IMG/VR virus record: IMGVR_UViG_3300030389_002916
Location: 1-28,277 of that record
From: a virus
Reading direction: 5' to 3' (one strand)
DNA length: 28,277 nt
Shown here: piece by piece, positions 17,358 to 26,573 of the stretch
Layout of the letters: each line of letters opens with the position of its first letter
How positions within the stretch are numbered: position 1 is the stretch's first letter
Position numbers and translations under genes: made by a program
Notes under the pieces: model-generated
Told to the model about the DNA's origin: nothing
Seen by the model: only the letters and a program-made list of their open reading frames with translations
Database searches by the model: none

Positions 17358-20300
17358 ATGGCTCAGCAAACCAACCTTAACGTTTCACCATATTTTGATG
17401 ATTTTGATCCTAATGATAATTATCATAAGGTTCTTTTCAAGCCTGGTTATCCTGTTCAAGCAAGAGAATTAACAGGTCTTCAGTCTATATTACAGAATCA
17501 AATTGAAAAATTTGGTCAACATTTTTTCAAAGAAGGTGCAAAAGTAATACCAGGTAACACTGCGTATTCTTTTGAATATTTTGCTGTAGAATTAAATAAC
17601 AGTCATTTAGGAGTTCCTGTAGAATTTTATATTGATCAACTAATCGATAGAAAAATAATCGGAGCATCAACTGGTGTAACAGCTATAGTTAAACAGGTTC
17701 TCAGGTCTGAGAATAGTGAGAATGGTAATTTAACACTTTATATTTCATATATGTCTTCTGGTGTGGAAGATAGCAGCATTAAGGTTTTTGCTGATGGTGA
17801 ATTATTAATAGCAGATAGTGATATTATTTCAGGGCCTGATAATAATGCTTTTATACCAACAGGAGAATCATTTGCGTCATGTATTGCAAACAATGCAACA
17901 TCCACTGCTGCATCTTTTTCAATATCCAATGGTGTATATTTTATAAGAGGTAATTTTGTTCAAGTTCAAGATGAAACAATTATATTATCACAATATTCAA
18001 ATACTCCTAGTGCTAGAATTGGTTTAAGAATTGAAGAAGATATTATAAATGCCGATGAGGATGAAACATTAGCAGACAATTCAAAAGGTTTTAACAATTA
18101 TGCAGCACCAGGTGCTGATCGTTTAAAAATATCATGTAGTTTATTTGCAAAACCACTAGATGATTTCAATGATTCTAATTTTGTTGAATTAGCAGTTGTT
18201 GTTGATGGTGTTTTAAGATCTCAAGTTAAAAACACTAACTATGGTGTCATTAGAGATGAATTAGCTCGTAGAACATATGCTGAATCTGGTGATTACATGG
18301 TCAAGAGTTTTAATGTTTCTCTAAAAAATTCTTTAAACGATAATGTAGGTAATAATGGTGTATATCAAGCTGGTCAATTTACACAAGGTGGATCATTAGC
18401 ATCAGATGATCTTGCAGTATATCAAGTATCACCAGGTAAAGCATTTGTAAAAGGATATGAAGTTGAGACTATAAGTTCAACTTATATTGATGCACCAAAA
18501 CCAAGAACATCAAAAAAATTAGAAAATCAAGGTGTTGCATATAAAACAGGAAACGCAGTAAGACTTAATAACGTAAAGGGTGCACCAATAATTGGTATTG
18601 GAAATACCTATATTGTTAGTTTAAGAGACTCAAGAATTGTAGGAAGTGCTGCCACTGCTCCAGCTGGTAATGAAATAGGTGTTGCAAGAGTATATGATTT
18701 TGCACTAGAATCTGGTTCATACTCAGCATCAAATTCTGCAACAAATGAATGGGATACTTCACTTTATGATATTCAATTATTTTCTAAGATAACTTTAAAT
18801 GAACCAGTTACATTTTCCATACCAACTCAAATAAAAGGAAAGTATAGCGGTGCTACAGGATTTTTAAGATCTGCTGTTAGTAATAGTACATCTTTAGAAG
18901 TTTATGATAAAGTCGGAGAATTTGTAGTAAATGAACCGTTCGTAGTAAATGGTATTGATAATAATCGTGTAGCTATTGCGATAACATCTCACGGAATGCA
19001 AGATGTAAAATCAATTTATGGAGGCCCTGATTTAGGTGATGTCGGTGCTCGTGCTAATGCATTTAATGGGGATGTAATTCAACAACCAATTTTTGCATTT
19101 GGTGATGCTAATATGACTTCAGCATTAGGTTCAGGTGCTGTTTCAATTAGCACCATAACCAGTGGAAATCAACTTTTCCCAGACATTTTAAAAGTAGGTG
19201 ATATTCTTCAGTTTGGTGGTTTAGGAAATAATGACAAATCTTTTGTAGGAATCACTTCAATTAATACAGATCATAATCAAGTTATTGTAACTGGTGTCTC
19301 TACTGTAACTGGTGTGACTGAGGGTGCATTATTCAAAGGAACTGCTGGAACCTCTTTACAAGTTTCAGATTTGAAACTAGTAAGATCTCCTTTAGAAAGA
19401 TCTTCAGAAAATAGATTATACGCATTAATGCCAAAATCATTTATTTCAGATGTTGATCTTACTAATTCAAGTCTAACTATTAGAAAATCATTTACTGTTA
19501 ATGTTTCTTTGAACTCTAATACTGGAGAGGGTCAATTATCATCTGCTGTGGTTGCAGGGCCAAATGAAACATTTTTACCATTTGATGAGGAAAGATATAT
19601 CTTCATGAGACCTGATGGAACAACTGTTGCTTTAAATGATAATCAGTTCGCTTTTTCAACAGGTAACACAGTCTTACAAATAAGAGGTTTGGGAGCTGTT
19701 GCTAGTGGGTGCACTTTAATTGCTACTCTTCGTAAATCAAAAATATCATCAAAAATAAAAAGACTAGATCGAGTAAATTCTGTTGTAGTTAATTTTTCTA
19801 AGGAAGCTGGATCTGGTATCGGAGCAACAACTTTAAATGATGGATTAGTATATGGTGGTGGTGGATATCCAATAGGAACTAGAGTTCAAGATGAAAAAAT
19901 AGCATTAAATGAGGCTGATATAATTAAAATTCATGGTATTTTTGAATCCAATGATACTTCAGAGGCCTCTGCACCTACGATGACTTTATCATCTTTAAAT
20001 GGCCCTTCAGGAAAAACAACAGATTTGGTCATAGGTGAAAAAGTAATGGGGCAAGATAGTGGTGCTGTAGCCGTTGTTGCTGAAATTTCAACCGATAATA
20101 AGATAACATATATTACTCAAAATGAAACAGCATTTAATGAAGGTGAAGTTGTTACATTTGAAGAATCGACAGTTCAGGGTTTAATCACTACGTTAGATAA
20201 TACTAGTCGAAACATATCAGCTAACTACACATTTACTAATGGTCAAAAAAGCACATTTTATGATTATGGATTTATTACTAGAAAATCAAATGCGAAACCA

Positions 20301-23300
20301 CCCAAGAAACAATTAAAAATATATTTCATGAATGGTTACTATGATTCTACTGATGAAGGAGATATAACCACTAGAAATTCATATAATAGTTGGGATTATA
20401 GTAAAGAAATTCCAATGATAAATGGTGAATATGTTACAGATACACTTGATATAAGACCTAAAGTTTCTAGTTTTACTGTTCTTGAAAATGTAAGATCACC
20501 TTTTGAATTTTTTGGAAGATCATTTAATTCAGCAGGAAGTTCTGCTGCTAATATATTAGCATCTGATGAGTCAATTAACATGACTTTTTCTCATTTTGTT
20601 GGAAGAACTGATAGAATTTTCTTAGATAAAACAGGAAGATTCCAAGTTCAATATGGTGATCCATCTGAAAAAAGAGAACCACCAATTCCAGTTGACGATG
20701 CGATAGAGATAGCAAGTATTACTTTACCTCCATTTTTATTCCAACCAAGACAAGCTAGTATTGATTTCTTAAAATATAAGCGATATAGAATGAAAGATAT
20801 TAAGACTCTTGAGGATAGAATCAAGAATCTTGAATATTATACATCTTTGTCTATGCTTGAAACAAAGACATCAAGTTTGTTTGTTGCTGATGCAGATGGA
20901 TTGAATAAATTTAAATCTGGTTTCTTTGTTGACAATTTTACAACTCTTAAACCACAAGAAACACGAGGATTTAAAATTAAAAATAGTTTAGATACTCGTC
21001 GTCATGAATTACGACCTCAACATTATTGCACATCTATTGATCTAATGCCTGGCCCAGTGGAAAATGTAGATGTGTCAGTTGATCGCAGCTTCCTTGAGGC
21101 AGAAGGAACCAATATTAGGAAAGGTAACGATGTTGTTACTCTTAATTACACTGAAACTGAATGGTTAAGTCAACAATTTGCAACTAGAACAGAAAGTGTT
21201 ACTCCTTTCTTAGTTAGTTTCTGGCAAGCAACTATTACATTGTCACCAGCTTCAGATACATGGGTGGATACTGCTAGACTTGATGCAAAAATAATTGAAC
21301 AAGAAGGTAACTTTGCTGGTGTTATGGCACAGGCCATGCAAGAGTTTGGAGTTGATCCACAAACTGGAATGTCTCCAATACAATGGGAACCATGGGAAAC
21401 TAACTGGGTTGGTCAAGATGTTGTTAATCGCACTGAACAATTTGCAGAATCAACTAGTGTTGAACATGAAGAAATCATTAAAGCAGGTTGGATTAATGGT
21501 GGTAGAAGTGTTAACCACTCACAGATGGTTGAGACAACAACCACAACAGTTTTTGAAAATTCAATTCAAGACACATTTAGAATTGAAAATCAGGTTAGAA
21601 ATGGAACTAGAAAGGTTGTTACAGAACACTTTGATAATGAATCTCTAGGTGATAGAGTTGTAAGTCGTGATGTTATCATGACCATGCGTTCTAGAAACTT
21701 ACAGTTTGTTGCGACTAAGTGTAAACCACTAACACAATTGTATGCATTCTTTGATGGTATTGCAGTAACTAAGTATTGCACTCCAAAATTAATGGAGATC
21801 ACAATGCAATCTGGAACTTTCCAAGTTGGTGAAACTGTTATTGGAAAAATGCCAGAATCTGGTGTAGTTGCAGAAGGAACAGATGTTCCTGCTATTAGGT
21901 TTAGAGTAGCACAATCAAATCACAGAGCAGGGCCATATAACGCTCCAACCGAAGTTTATGCTAAAAATCCATACATTTCTCAGGTCGGTGCAACTGGTCT
22001 TGAAACATTCTTAGGAACACCTGGTACTGTTCAACTTGCATCTGCCAATGGTAGTGCTACAAATATGCCAGCAACATACTCTGCTACATCAACAATATTA
22101 AATGTTGATATAAAATCATTAGCAGATCAACCACAAGGAGATTTCTATGGATACATAGCGACTGGAATGGAACTCGTAGGTTCTACCAGTGGTGCTACTG
22201 CTATTGTTAATGATAGAAGATTAATTTCCGATCTTGGTGCTAATTTACTTGGTAGTTTTTATATTCCAAATCCTCATAGTGGTAATCATCCTCGATTTGA
22301 AACTGGAACAAAAACATTTACTTTAATTGATAATACCACAAACGATCAAGACAATACAGAAACATATGGTGAAGACAATTATACAGCTGAGGGAACATTA
22401 GAAACAGTTCAAGAACAAATTGTTTCTACACGAAATGCTATTATTCAAACCAAACCAACTAAAGGAGAACAGACTGTTAGAACATTAACAGGATCCACTG
22501 TTATGAAAACAGAGGCGATTTCAACTGATACCTCTGAAACGGGTCGTAGAGATATTTGGTATGACCCATTAGCACAATCTTTCCAAGTCACTGATAGTGG
22601 TGGTATATTTGTTACTAGTTGTGATGTTTACTTCCAAAGTAAAGATGATATGGATATACCAATGACATTCCAAATCCGAACGATGGAAGGAGGAGTGCCG
22701 ACGCAAAAGATTTTACCATTTTCTGAAATAGTTAAACCGCCCGATCAAATACTTACCTCCACTAATGGAACTGTTCCAACTAGATTTACTTTTGAAGCAC
22801 CAGTTTTTCTTGAGGGAGATAATAGTGAATATGCTATAACTTTAGCATCATGGTCTACAAAATATAAAGTTTTCATATCAAGAGTTGGGGAATCTGATTT
22901 ATTAACTGATGAATTTATTTCACAGCAACCATATCTAGGATCATTATTTAAATCCCAAAACGCTTCTACATGGGAGCCAAGTCAATGGGAAGATTTGAAA
23001 TTTGTGATTAATAAAGCTGTGTTTGATAGTAGTGGAACATTGGAAATATATAATCCAATTTTAGATAGAGGTAATAAACAAATCGCTAGATTGATGCCAA
23101 ATTCAATCAATGTAAACTCAAAAAGAGTTAGAGTTGGATTAGGTTCAACACTTCAAGACCCTGACATTCTTTTTGGAGTTTCTATCTCTCAAAGTGGCCC
23201 ACAAACAGACGATCAACATTCAAAAGCATCAGGTAATTATGTTGGAAGTGCTGGTATTGGAACTGGATCAATGAGTATTGTTAACGCAGGTTTAGGATTC

Positions 23301-25088
23301 CTCCCTGCTTCTGGAACACAATTATATACAGGAGTTGCCCTTACTAGCATAACTGGTAATGGAGACTTCATGACTGCTGATGTGCTCGTTACTAACGGTG
23401 GAATATCATCAGCTAGAATTATAACCTCTGGTAGTGGATTCCAACAAGGTGATGTTTTAGGTATAGGAACACTTACTGATGCTACAGATGGAACTAATAT
23501 TAACGGTAGAAATGCAAGAATGTCTATTGTTTCAATTGGTCAAACAACTGAATTAATTCTTGATAATGTTCAGGGTAATTTTGTTATTGGTGCTGGTAAA
23601 ACAATGTTCTATAATAATCCAACTACGGGTATCGCAACTCAATTAAACTTCTCTTCTGGAGGATTTACATTCCCAGAAAAAATTACAGAGATAAGTGATG
23701 GATTACACTTCACAGTTGATCATAGAAATCATGGTATGCATCATGAAACAAATAGGGTGACAATTACTGATGTTGAAACTGATGTTACTCCAACAAAATT
23801 ATCATTACCATATGGTGTAAATGCAACTTCAACAATATCTGTTGATAGCACTGAACATTTTACTACTTTTGAGAATGCTGCTGTCGGAGAAACAAATCCT
23901 GGCTATTTGAAAATGGGAGATGAAATTATCAAATATACTGGTGCTTCTGGTGGATCTATTACAGGTATAACTAGGGGAAATAATCCAAAAGCATATATTA
24001 AAGGAACTCCTGTTCGTAAATATGAATTAGCTGGTGTATCTCTAGGAAGAATTAATAAAACTCATTTACTAAGTGAGATTACTGATAGAGATCCTGCTCC
24101 AATTACATTTGATAGTTACACTATCAAAATTGATACTGGTGCTGATTCATCAGGCGATATAGCAGTAATTGATAGATCATCAGCTGACAGTGCCTTGACT
24201 AGACCAAGATTATATTTTAATGACACTAAATCAACTGGTGGATTTAATGCTCATGCAACGCAGAATATTCCATTCCAAATCATTGCACCAAACGTTGCTA
24301 ACGTGACTGTTCCTGGCACTTCATTAACTGCTACGATAAAAACAATATCTGCATCTAGTTTAAATGATGGATCAGGTCAGGGTAGTGATTTACCTTTCTT
24401 AGATAAAGGAAGTGAAACAGTAACTTTGAATAAAACAAACTACTTAAATTCTCCTAGAATGATTGCATCTAGAGTAAATGAAACTAATAATACTGTAACT
24501 CAAGCTGCAAGTGGTGATAGGTCATTTAATATGACATTAACTTTAGAAAGTAGTAATCCAAATTTATCACCTGTTGTAGATTTACAGAGAATGAGTGCAG
24601 TTTTAGTTTCTAATAGAGTTGATTCTCCGATTACAAATTACATAGAAGATTCTAGGGTAAACACATTGTTCGATGATCCTACAGCATGTCAATATGTGTC
24701 TAGAGAAAATAGTTTAGCGAACTCAGCATCATCTATTAAAATAATTCTTGATGCTCATATTAATAAATTGTCTGATATAAGAGCATATTATGCTATCAGT
24801 GCTACTCCTAACTTTGATCCTATATTTGAACCATTCCCTGGCTTTGCTAACTTAAACGATTTAGGTCAAGTTATTGATGTTTCTAAAAATGATGGTAGAC
24901 CTGACAGACGTATTCCAAAACCAGATGTTGGTGGATTTAAAAGTAATGAATTAACATTTAAAGAGTATGAATTTAATATGGAAAATCTTCCACCTTTCAA
25001 ATACTATAGGATTAAATTTGTTTTAACAGCAACAAATCAAACTTACGTTCCTAGAGTTTCTGATTTAAGAGTAATTACTTTAGCATAA
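17358..25088 (+). CDS. DUF4815-like giant baseplate/tail structural protein (2,576 aa)
   Basis: The N-terminus (YFDDFDPNDNYHKVLFKPGY at 12-31, VQARELTGLQSILQNQIEKF at 33-52, then FFKEGAKVIPG) fits the DUF4815 class of phage structural proteins. A conserved middle block near residues 1143-1195 reads YRMKDIKTLEDRIKNLEYYT, SLSMLE, then FKSGFFVDNF, also typical. Near residue 1734, WYDPLAQSFQV starts a beta-rich C-terminal domain, with RTMEGGVPTQKILP, PVFLEGDNSEYAITLAS and QQPYLGSLFKSQNASTW. Inserted modules include type D (GASTGVTAIVKQVL, KGKYSGATGFL, GSTSGATAIVND), type A near 23404 and type C near 23900. The gene lies between 8 and 13, where T4 has 9, 10, 11, 12 and wac, so a role at the baseplate periphery or in fibre attachment is likely but inferred. 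No signal peptide or membrane helix. The stop TAA overlaps the next ATG by one base. Confidence 0.8.
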   Translation: MAQQTNLNVSPYFDDFDPNDNYHKVLFKPGYPVQARELTGLQSILQNQIEKFGQHFFKEGAKVIPGNTAYSFEYFAVELNNSHLGVPVEFYIDQLIDRKIIGASTGVTAIVKQVLRSENSENGNLTLYISYMSSGVEDSSIKVFADGELLIADSDIISGPDNNAFIPTGESFASCIANNATSTAASFSISNGVYFIRGNFVQVQDETIILSQYSNTPSARIGLRIEEDIINADEDETLADNSKGFNNYAAPGADRLKISCSLFAKPLDDFNDSNFVELAVVVDGVLRSQVKNTNYGVIRDELARRTYAESGDYMVKSFNVSLKNSLNDNVGNNGVYQAGQFTQGGSLASDDLAVYQVSPGKAFVKGYEVETISSTYIDAPKPRTSKKLENQGVAYKTGNAVRLNNVKGAPIIGIGNTYIVSLRDSRIVGSAATAPAGNEIGVARVYDFALESGSYSASNSATNEWDTSLYDIQLFSKITLNEPVTFSIPTQIKGKYSGATGFLRSAVSNSTSLEVYDKVGEFVVNEPFVVNGIDNNRVAIAITSHGMQDVKSIYGGPDLGDVGARANAFNGDVIQQPIFAFGDANMTSALGSGAVSISTITSGNQLFPDILKVGDILQFGGLGNNDKSFVGITSINTDHNQVIVTGVSTVTGVTEGALFKGTAGTSLQVSDLKLVRSPLERSSENRLYALMPKSFISDVDLTNSSLTIRKSFTVNVSLNSNTGEGQLSSAVVAGPNETFLPFDEERYIFMRPDGTTVALNDNQFAFSTGNTVLQIRGLGAVASGCTLIATLRKSKISSKIKRLDRVNSVVVNFSKEAGSGIGATTLNDGLVYGGGGYPIGTRVQDEKIALNEADIIKIHGIFESNDTSEASAPTMTLSSLNGPSGKTTDLVIGEKVMGQDSGAVAVVAEISTDNKITYITQNETAFNEGEVVTFEESTVQGLITTLDNTSRNISANYTFTNGQKSTFYDYGFITRKSNAKPPKKQLKIYFMNGYYDSTDEGDITTRNSYNSWDYSKEIPMINGEYVTDTLDIRPKVSSFTVLENVRSPFEFFGRSFNSAGSSAANILASDESINMTFSHFVGRTDRIFLDKTGRFQVQYGDPSEKREPPIPVDDAIEIASITLPPFLFQPRQASIDFLKYKRYRMKDIKTLEDRIKNLEYYTSLSMLETKTSSLFVADADGLNKFKSGFFVDNFTTLKPQETRGFKIKNSLDTRRHELRPQHYCTSIDLMPGPVENVDVSVDRSFLEAEGTNIRKGNDVVTLNYTETEWLSQQFATRTESVTPFLVSFWQATITLSPASDTWVDTARLDAKIIEQEGNFAGVMAQAMQEFGVDPQTGMSPIQWEPWETNWVGQDVVNRTEQFAESTSVEHEEIIKAGWINGGRSVNHSQMVETTTTTVFENSIQDTFRIENQVRNGTRKVVTEHFDNESLGDRVVSRDVIMTMRSRNLQFVATKCKPLTQLYAFFDGIAVTKYCTPKLMEITMQSGTFQVGETVIGKMPESGVVAEGTDVPAIRFRVAQSNHRAGPYNAPTEVYAKNPYISQVGATGLETFLGTPGTVQLASANGSATNMPATYSATSTILNVDIKSLADQPQGDFYGYIATGMELVGSTSGATAIVNDRRLISDLGANLLGSFYIPNPHSGNHPRFETGTKTFTLIDNTTNDQDNTETYGEDNYTAEGTLETVQEQIVSTRNAIIQTKPTKGEQTVRTLTGSTVMKTEAISTDTSETGRRDIWYDPLAQSFQVTDSGGIFVTSCDVYFQSKDDMDIPMTFQIRTMEGGVPTQKILPFSEIVKPPDQILTSTNGTVPTRFTFEAPVFLEGDNSEYAITLASWSTKYKVFISRVGESDLLTDEFISQQPYLGSLFKSQNASTWEPSQWEDLKFVINKAVFDSSGTLEIYNPILDRGNKQIARLMPNSINVNSKRVRVGLGSTLQDPDILFGVSISQSGPQTDDQHSKASGNYVGSAGIGTGSMSIVNAGLGFLPASGTQLYTGVALTSITGNGDFMTADVLVTNGGISSARIITSGSGFQQGDVLGIGTLTDATDGTNINGRNARMSIVSIGQTTELILDNVQGNFVIGAGKTMFYNNPTTGIATQLNFSSGGFTFPEKITEISDGLHFTVDHRNHGMHHETNRVTITDVETDVTPTKLSLPYGVNATSTISVDSTEHFTTFENAAVGETNPGYLKMGDEIIKYTGASGGSITGITRGNNPKAYIKGTPVRKYELAGVSLGRINKTHLLSEITDRDPAPITFDSYTIKIDTGADSSGDIAVIDRSSADSALTRPRLYFNDTKSTGGFNAHATQNIPFQIIAPNVANVTVPGTSLTATIKTISASSLNDGSGQGSDLPFLDKGSETVTLNKTNYLNSPRMIASRVNETNNTVTQAASGDRSFNMTLTLESSNPNLSPVVDLQRMSAVLVSNRVDSPITNYIEDSRVNTLFDDPTACQYVSRENSLANSASSIKIILDAHINKLSDIRAYYAISATPNFDPIFEPFPGFANLNDLGQVIDVSKNDGRPDRRIPKPDVGGFKSNELTFKEYEFNMENLPPFKYYRIKFVLTATNQTYVPRVSDLRVITLA
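23404..23470 (+). repeat. Type-A GxGY-like repeat in the DUF4815-like protein
   Basis: Encodes ISSARIITSGSGFQQGDVLG. It has the strand-GxG-aromatic-strand layout with Phe in place of Tyr. Confidence 0.5.
23830..24040 (+). repeat. Repeat module C copy in the DUF4815-like protein
   Basis: Encodes GYLKMGDEIIKYTGASG, then SITGITRGNNPKAYIKGTPV. It closely parallels the copy at 3157-3300 in a different gene (LLKIDNEIISYTG, then FTGCIRG). Confidence 0.6.
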
Positions 25089-25315
25089 TGTCAAATTTCG
25101 TTCCAGTTGAAGGTAATAGTGATCTAGTTAGAGATTCTAGAACTAATCAAATTATTAATACTAATAACACTGAATATGAACAGTATCTTGCTCGTCGTAA
25201 AAAAAGAAAACTTGAAAAAGAAAAATCTTTATCTGTTGAGCAAGATCTCGCCACTTTAAAAAATGAAATGAATGAGATTAAGTCTCTACTAAAGGAGTTA
25301 GTAAATGGCAACTAA
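25088..25315 (+). CDS. Small coiled-coil hypothetical protein (75 aa)
   Basis: The ATG overlaps the stop of the 2,576-aa gene (TAATG), and the 3' end overlaps the next gene by 11 bases, so it is embedded in a translationally coupled run. Residues 31-46 are strongly basic (RRKKRKLEKEK), and residues 48-72 (SVEQDLATLKNEMNEIKSLL and on) have heptad-like leucine and methionine spacing consistent with a short coiled coil. No signal peptide or cysteine. I do not recognise a named family. It lies where T4 has gene 12 and wac, and a small helical adaptor or oligomerisation role is possible, but nothing in the sequence proves it. Confidence 0.8.
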   Translation: MSNFVPVEGNSDLVRDSRTNQIINTNNTEYEQYLARRKKRKLEKEKSLSVEQDLATLKNEMNEIKSLLKELVNGN

Positions 25316-25697
25316 AAAAATTACATTCGATCCAGAGGCAGGTGCTGCATATGCAGCTAATTTTACCATGCTTGGGGGTGCTAATTTTGAAGGTAACTTT
25401 GAAGTTGTAGGAACATCGAATACTGCGTTTAGTCTTGAAGGATACTCTGGTTCATCTCAAATGACCAAGAGTGTCTCCATAGGATCAACTGCTTTTCCTG
25501 CAGCAACCTTTGCTGTTGGTTTTACAAGTGCCATTGATGGAAAGATTCGCATATCTCTTGGTGGAACACAAACTAAACTTTTAGAAGAAGGTAGATATGT
25601 ATATGATGTCATTGTTAGTTCTGGAAATACTTTTTACAGATTAGTTGATGGTAACATTCTTGTTCAACCTGGCATATCGTCAATCTCCGCACTATAA
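25305..25697 (+). CDS. Small beta-domain structural protein (130 aa), BppU-N-like
   Basis: The start is well defined by AAGGAG at 25292-25297, seven bases before the ATG, inside the end of the previous gene. The sequence reads as an immunoglobulin-like beta sandwich: FTMLGGANFEGNFEVV, then FSLEGYSGSSQMTKSV, KIRISLGGTQTKLLEEGRYV, YDVIVSSGNTFYRLVDGNIL, VQPGIS. This order (a -L.GY..- strand, a -G.I.ISL...T..L..G.YVYD- hairpin, and -RL..G.I.V.P- end) resembles the N-terminal domain seen in siphophage upper-baseplate proteins and in small cyanophage structural proteins. It may be a baseplate or fibre attachment or decoration subunit. Its TAA overlaps a late-promoter box for gene 13. Confidence 0.8.
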   Translation: MATKKITFDPEAGAAYAANFTMLGGANFEGNFEVVGTSNTAFSLEGYSGSSQMTKSVSIGSTAFPAATFAVGFTSAIDGKIRISLGGTQTKLLEEGRYVYDVIVSSGNTFYRLVDGNILVQPGISSISAL

Positions 25698-25700
25698 ATA
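25693..25700 (+). promoter_or_regulatory. Candidate late promoter upstream of gene 13
   Basis: TATAAATA matches the T4 late consensus exactly and contains the TAA stop (25695-25697) of the upstream gene. It lies 20 bases before the gene 13 ATG. Confidence 0.65.
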
Positions 25701-25720
25701 TGGATAGAGGTATAGTATAA

Positions 25721-26569
25721 ATGGCCCAACCATCCACCCGATCAGAATTAATCACTTATGCCAAAAGGCAGTTAGGTGCACCCGTATTGGAAATCAACGT
25801 TGCAGATGAGCAAGTTGAGGATATATTGGATGATGCGATTCAATACTTTCAAGAACGTCATTTTGATGGAGTATATCCAACATTTTTAAAATATAAAATT
25901 ACAGAGGATGATATAAAAAGAGGAAGATCTAGAGATGGAAACACAGATAATGTAGGTATCACTACACAAACAGCAACATCAACAATCGACGGCCAATCAG
26001 TCTCATTTAGTTTTAATGAGACATCAAATTATTTACAAGTTCCACCAGATATTCTTGGTATCACAAAAGTTTTTCATTTTGATGGATCTAATAGAATGTC
26101 AAGTGGTATGTTTAGTTTAAAATATCAATTATTTTTAAATGACATATACTATTATGGATCTACTGAATTGTTGTCATATGCAATGACAAAAACATATCTT
26201 GAGGATATAAATTTCTTATTAACAACACAAAAACAAATTAGATTTAATAAAAGACAAGATAGATTATACCTTGATATTGATTGGTCTAGTATTACTGATG
26301 GAGAGTTTCTTGTAATTGATTGTTACAGAACATTAGATCCTAATGATTATGCTAGAGTTTTTAACGATTCATTTTTAAAAAGATATTTTACTGCAAATCT
26401 TAAAAAGCAGTGGGGTCAAAACTTAATGAAATTCCAAGGAGTTAAATTGCCTGGTGGAGTCGAGTTAAATGGTAGACAAATCTATGATGATGCGATGAAT
26501 GATTTAACAATCATTAGGGAGCAAATGTCTAACACTTATGAGATACCACCTCTTGACTTTATAGGTTAA
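25721..26569 (+). CDS. 13: Neck protein gp13
   Basis: A 282-aa protein, near the T4 gp13 length (309 aa). gp13 with gp14 forms the head-tail connector neck. The N-terminal segment LITYAKRQLGAPVLEINVAD (10-29), then DEQVEDILDDAIQYFQERHF (29-48) and DGVYPTFLKYKITEDDI, has the T4 gp13 pattern of a short helix, a turn with LG and V, and DAIQYFQERHFDG. The C-terminal half has FLKRYFTANLKKQWGQNLMK and the end IREQMSNTYEIPPLDFIG. A possible weak ribosome site (AGAGG, 25705-25709) is far from the ATG. A late promoter box overlaps the end of the gene before. Gene 14 begins four bases after the stop. No repeat module is present. Confidence 0.93.
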   Translation: MAQPSTRSELITYAKRQLGAPVLEINVADEQVEDILDDAIQYFQERHFDGVYPTFLKYKITEDDIKRGRSRDGNTDNVGITTQTATSTIDGQSVSFSFNETSNYLQVPPDILGITKVFHFDGSNRMSSGMFSLKYQLFLNDIYYYGSTELLSYAMTKTYLEDINFLLTTQKQIRFNKRQDRLYLDIDWSSITDGEFLVIDCYRTLDPNDYARVFNDSFLKRYFTANLKKQWGQNLMKFQGVKLPGGVELNGRQIYDDAMNDLTIIREQMSNTYEIPPLDFIG

Positions 26570-26573
26570 TATA

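Noticed and set aside
21295-21648. A 117-codon + frame inside the DUF4815-like gene, and other frames of 60-90 codons on both strands.
   Set aside because: They lie wholly inside larger genes with clear family features, have leucine- and basic-rich or low-complexity products without domains, and lack ribosome sites.
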